64,000 nucleotides of DNA. Origin: Amycolatopsis sp. 195334CR (GTDB lineage Bacteria; Actinomycetota; Actinomycetes; Mycobacteriales; Pseudonocardiaceae). The translations under genes and the position numbers were made by a program. Position 1 is the stretch's first letter, and each line of letters starts with the position of its first letter. The stretch lies in assembly GCF_017309385.1 (NCBI RefSeq), contig NZ_JAFJMJ010000001.1, positions 2,914,001 to 2,978,000 on the forward strand, given 5' to 3'. Under the pieces are notes generated by a model. It was not told the origin of the DNA and did not search any database. It was given only the letters and a program-made list of their open reading frames with translations. Below are positions 60,688 through 64,000 of the stretch, in pieces.

Positions 60688-62006
60688 GCATTCTGGCCAT
60701 CGGGCTCTCCCACCGCACCGCGGACCTGACCATGCTGGAGCGGGCCGCGGTGCCCGCCGCCGAGCTGGGCAAGGTGCTCCACGAACTGCAGCAGGCCCCG
60801 CACATCGCCGAGGTCATGGTGCTCTCGACGTGCAACCGCATCGAGGTCTTCGCGGTGGTCGACGCCTTCCACGGTGGGCTGTCCGACGTCTCCGCGGTGC
60901 TCGCGCGCCAGGCCGGGGTCGAACCCGCCGCGCTGTACGACAACCTCTACGTGCACTACGCCGGTGCCGCCGTCGAGCACATGTTCTCGGTGGCCTCCGG
61001 CCTCGACTCGATGGTCATCGGCGAGACGCAGATCCTCGGCCAGGTGCGCACCGCCTACGCCACCGCGCGGGAGGCGGGCACGGTCGGCCGCGTGCTGCAC
61101 GAGCTGACCCAGACCACCCTGCGCGTCGGCAAGCGCGTGCAGACCGAGACCGGCCTCGGCGAGCTGGGCGCCTCCGTGGTGTCCGAGGCGCTGCGGGCCG
61201 CCGGGGACATCGAGGGCAAGCACGCGCTGGTCATCGGTGCCGGGTCGATGGGCGCGCTGACCGGCTCGCACCTGCGCAAGGCGGGCATCGGCTCGATCAC
61301 CGTGGCGAACCGCACGCTGGCCAACGCCCAGCGGCTGGCCGCCTCGATCGCCGAGCAGGGCGTGCCCGCCACCGCGGTGCCGATGACCGAGCTGACCGCG
61401 GCGGTCGGCCGGGCGGACGTGGTGGTCTCCAGCACCGGTGCCGCCGACGCCGTGCTCGACACCTCGCACGTGCTCCCGCGCGACGGCCGTGAGCTGGTCA
61501 TCTGCGATCTCGGCCTGCCGAGGGACGTCGAACCGGCCGTCGCCGAGCTGGCCGGCGTCCGGGTGGTCGACCTGGAGACCGTCCGCCGCCGGATGAGCGC
61601 GGCGACCGGCACCTCCGAGACCGACCGCCAGCTCGCCAAGGCCACCGGCATCGTGCTGGACGAGGTGCGCGAGTACCTCGCCGGCCAGCGCAGCGCCGAG
61701 GTCACCCCGACCGTCACCGCCCTGCGCAAGCGGGCCGCGGAGGTGGTCGACGCCGAGTTGCTGCGGCTGGACAACCGGCTGCCGGAACTCGACACCACGG
61801 TCCGCGAGGAGCTGGGCCGCACCGTCCGCCGCGTGGTGGACAAGCTCCTGCACGCGCCGACCGTGCGCGTGAAGCAACTCGCCGGACAGGACGCCGGAAC
61901 CGACTACGCCAGCGCGCTGCGCGAGCTGTTCGAGCTCGACCCCGCCGCGCCGCAGGTGGTCGCGCGTCCCTCCGATCCACAAGAAACCAACGGTGAACTT
62001 CAGTGA
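60684..62006 (+). CDS. hemA: Glutamyl-tRNA reductase
   Basis: HemA reduces glutamyl-tRNA to glutamate-1-semialdehyde, the first step of the C5 haem pathway. The 440 residues show the catalytic Cys50 in [30 protein letters not shown] near 103-122, NADPH loop [10 protein letters not shown] near 184 and [12 protein letters not shown] near 204. Length and motifs are typical. It overlaps rex and hemC by four bases each (GTGA), so translation is coupled. Rex control links supply of haem precursors to the redox state. Confidence 0.95.
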   Translation: MSILAIGLSHRTADLTMLERAAVPAAELGKVLHELQQAPHIAEVMVLSTCNRIEVFAVVDAFHGGLSDVSAVLARQAGVEPAALYDNLYVHYAGAAVEHMFSVASGLDSMVIGETQILGQVRTAYATAREAGTVGRVLHELTQTTLRVGKRVQTETGLGELGASVVSEALRAAGDIEGKHALVIGAGSMGALTGSHLRKAGIGSITVANRTLANAQRLAASIAEQGVPATAVPMTELTAAVGRADVVVSSTGAADAVLDTSHVLPRDGRELVICDLGLPRDVEPAVAELAGVRVVDLETVRRRMSAATGTSETDRQLAKATGIVLDEVREYLAGQRSAEVTPTVTALRKRAAEVVDAELLRLDNRLPELDTTVREELGRTVRRVVDKLLHAPTVRVKQLAGQDAGTDYASALRELFELDPAAPQVVARPSDPQETNGELQ

Positions 62007-62944
62007 GCAGGACCATCAGGATCGGCACGCGCGGCAGCAAGCTCGCGCTGGCCCAGACCGGCACCGTGGCCAAGGCGCTGGAAGAGACCGGCGCCAAGGT
62101 CGAGCTGGTCACCATCTCCACCCCCGGCGACCGCTCCAGCGCGCCGATCACCGAGATCGGCATCGGGGTGTTCACCTCCGCGCTGCGCGACGCGCTGACC
62201 GCCGGGGAGATCGACGTCGCCGTGCACTCCTACAAGGACCTCCCCACGGCGCCCGCGCCGGGACTGGTGATCGCGGCGGTCCCGCCGCGCGCCGACCCGC
62301 GTGACGCGCTGATCGCCCGTGACGGCCTGACCCTCGGCGAACTGCCGCCGGGGTCGACCGTGGGCACCGGCTCGCCGCGGCGGACCGCGCAGCTGCGCGC
62401 GCTCGGCCTCGGCCTGGAGATCGTGCCGATCCGCGGCAACATCGACACCCGCATGGGCAAGGTGTTCAGCGGTGAGCTCGACGCGGTGGTGCTGGCCAGG
62501 GCCGGCCTGGCCAGGGTCGGCAAGCTGGACCGGATCACCGAGACGCTCGACCCGATCCAGCTGCTGCCCGCGCCCGCGCAGGGCGCGCTGGCGGTGGAGT
62601 GCCGGTCGGACGACGCCGAGGTGGCCGCGCTGCTCCAGTCCACTTTGGACGACGAAGCCACCCGGATCGCGGTGACCGCGGAACGGGCCATGCTGGCCGC
62701 GCTGGAGGCCGGGTGCAGTGCCCCGGTCGGGGCGCTGGCCGAAGTGGTGGAGGACCTCGACGAGAACGGCTCGGTGATCGAGCGGGTTTCGCTGCGGGGC
62801 ACCGCGGCCGTCGGTGGTGACGGTGAAGCGGTGGACATGCTGCGCGCCTCCGCGGTGGCCGGCAAGGCCGAGGCGGAGAAGCTCGGCCGCGAGCTGGCCG
62901 CCGAGTTGCTCGACCTCGGCGCCGGCGCGCTGACCGCGAACTGA
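62003..62944 (+). CDS. hemC: Porphobilinogen deaminase (hydroxymethylbilane synthase)
   Basis: HemC links four porphobilinogen molecules into hydroxymethylbilane. The 313 residues start [19 protein letters not shown], have [11 protein letters not shown] near 73 and the dipyrromethane-cofactor Cys238 in [25 protein letters not shown] near 164 is standard. It overlaps hemA by four bases. hemD starts 90 bases after its stop, with no strong terminator between. Confidence 0.95.
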   Translation: MSRTIRIGTRGSKLALAQTGTVAKALEETGAKVELVTISTPGDRSSAPITEIGIGVFTSALRDALTAGEIDVAVHSYKDLPTAPAPGLVIAAVPPRADPRDALIARDGLTLGELPPGSTVGTGSPRRTAQLRALGLGLEIVPIRGNIDTRMGKVFSGELDAVVLARAGLARVGKLDRITETLDPIQLLPAPAQGALAVECRSDDAEVAALLQSTLDDEATRIAVTAERAMLAALEAGCSAPVGALAEVVEDLDENGSVIERVSLRGTAAVGGDGEAVDMLRASAVAGKAEAEKLGRELAAELLDLGAGALTAN

Positions 62945-63033
62945 TTCTCGTTTTCCCTGGTCAACCGGGGAACAATGCTTGCCAGATGGCCGAGGTGTTC
63001 AGGCGGCCGATTGTAAAGAGGAGAGACGTAGAG

Positions 63034-64000
63034 ATGACCCCCGCGCGCAAGACCACCGGGCGCGTCGCCTTCGTGGGCTCGGGCCCCGGCGACGCCGGTC
63101 TGCTGACCGTCCGCGCCCAGGAGCTGCTGGGCAAGGCCGAGGTCGTGGTGACCGATCCGGACGTGCCCGCCGGCGTGCTGGCCTTCGCCCACCCCGACGC
63201 CGAGGTGCGCCCCGCCGTGGGGGACCCGGCCGAAGTGGCCAAGGACCTGGTCAACGAGGCCAAGTCGGGCCGGCTGGTGCTCCGGCTGGTCGCCGGTGAC
63301 CCGCTGACCCAGTCCGCCGCGGTGGCCGAGGTGCAGGCCGTGGCCAAGACCAGCGCCGTGTTCGACGTGGTGCCCGGCGTCTCGCCCGGTGCCGCGGTGC
63401 CCGCCTACGCCGGGGTCGCGCTCGGCGGCACGCACATCGAGGTCGACGTGCGCGGTGAGGTCGACTGGGCCGCGCTGGCCGGCACCGGTGCCCCGCTGGT
63501 GCTGCACGCCACCTCCAGCCACCTCGCCGAAGCCGCCTCCCGGCTGACCGAGCACGGGCTGGCCCCGGCCACCCCGGTCGCGGTCACCTCGAACGGCACC
63601 ATCAACACCCAGCGCACGGTGGACTCCACGCTGGCCTCGCTCTCGGCGGACGCCGGTGAGCTGGTCGGCCCGCTGGTGGTCACCGTCGGGCAGGCCGCCG
63701 GGCAGCGCTCGAAGCTGTCGTGGTGGGAGTCGCGCGCGCTGTACGGCTGGAAGGTGCTGGTCCCGCGCACCAAGGAGCAGGCGGGCGACATGGCCGACCG
63801 GCTGCACAGCCACGGCGCCACCTCGCACGAGGTGCCGACCATCTCGGTCGAACCGCCGCGCAGCCCGGCGCAGATGGAGCGCTCGGTCAAGGGCCTGGTC
63901 GACGGCCGGTACCAGTGGCTGGTGTTCACCTCCACCAACGCGGTGCGCGCGGTGTGGGAGAAGTTCGAGGAGTTCGGCCTGGACGCGCGGGCGTTCTCCG
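63034..64000 (+). CDS. hemD: Bifunctional uroporphyrinogen-III methyltransferase/synthase (HemD), cut by right edge
   Basis: 322 codons are visible and the gene runs past the window. The N-terminal 230 residues look like a SUMT/CysG-type methylase (VAFVGSGPGDAGLLTVRAQE near 11, LVLRLVAGDPLTQ near 81, VVPGVSPGAAVPAYAGVALG near 111-130), though shorter than stand-alone SUMT. The visible end begins the HemD domain (GWKVLVPRTKEQAGDMADRL near 240), which closes hydroxymethylbilane to uroporphyrinogen III. M. tuberculosis Rv0511 has the same fusion. ATG 63034 follows AAGAGGAGAG. The operon continues to the right. Confidence 0.9.
   Translation, partial: MTPARKTTGRVAFVGSGPGDAGLLTVRAQELLGKAEVVVTDPDVPAGVLAFAHPDAEVRPAVGDPAEVAKDLVNEAKSGRLVLRLVAGDPLTQSAAVAEVQAVAKTSAVFDVVPGVSPGAAVPAYAGVALGGTHIEVDVRGEVDWAALAGTGAPLVLHATSSHLAEAASRLTEHGLAPATPVAVTSNGTINTQRTVDSTLASLSADAGELVGPLVVTVGQAAGQRSKLSWWESRALYGWKVLVPRTKEQAGDMADRLHSHGATSHEVPTISVEPPRSPAQMERSVKGLVDGRYQWLVFTSTNAVRAVWEKFEEFGLDARAFS

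Overview
The window is high-GC actinobacterial DNA, probably from a Pseudonocardiaceae genome close to Amycolatopsis; this is inferred from gene content, since no database could be searched. GTG and TTG starts are frequent, stop and start codons often overlap (ATGA/GTGA), and many starts sit 5-8 bases after a TANNNT -10 box, as leaderless mRNAs do. Marker genes are mshA (mycothiol), senX3-regX3, bS22, a BldN-type sigma factor, a SARP regulator and type VII secretion-like small proteins.

From about 13.1 kb to the right edge the order follows a block I know from Mycobacterium tuberculosis (Rv0474 to Rv0511): XRE regulator, HbhA-like protein, DUF2516, DUF2505, murB, L,D-transpeptidase lipoprotein, mshA, YbjN, gpmA, senX3-regX3, ppx, sugar phosphate isomerase-like protein, proC, excisionase-like HTH, bS22, SDR epimerase, acyltransferase, HAD phosphatase, glutaredoxin-like protein, hemA, hemC, hemD. 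Into this backbone are inserted lineage-specific pieces: a two-YbaK/cyclodeaminase/lyase cluster with an osmolyte-type ABC transporter (14.7-20.6 kb), an 0.8-kb repeat-rich intergenic region (31.2-32.0 kb), a GNAT gene with its own leader, a nuclease-like gene bracketed by two copies of one long palindrome (43.5-44.7 kb), bldN with an anti-sigma-like gene (49.8-51.7 kb), and a SARP gene followed by a four-gene type VII secretion-like cluster (55.3-59.6 kb).

The left 13 kb is accessory: a PP2C-like fragment, an HTH/Clp-N pair, a MocR regulator divergent from a YczE-like membrane protein, a region of successive hairpins (3.4-3.8 kb), a secreted low-complexity protein, dapC, DUF445, an ECF42-type sigma factor with its DGPF/YCII partner, a DnaA-box cluster between convergent genes, a CGNR zinc finger, VOC, zinc-ribbon and kinase-like genes, and a PCMT-like methyltransferase.

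Several units make functional sense together: rex-hemA-hemC-hemD is a redox-controlled tetrapyrrole operon with a visible Rex operator; senX3-regX3 is the phosphate-sensing pair, beside a Ppx/GppA phosphatase; murB and the L,D-transpeptidase serve cell-wall synthesis; proC and a proline dehydrogenase are opposing steps of proline metabolism. The least explained parts are the hairpin region at 3.4-3.8 kb, the YbaK/OCD/degenerate-lyase cluster, the palindrome-bracketed nuclease gene and the SARP/type VII cluster.
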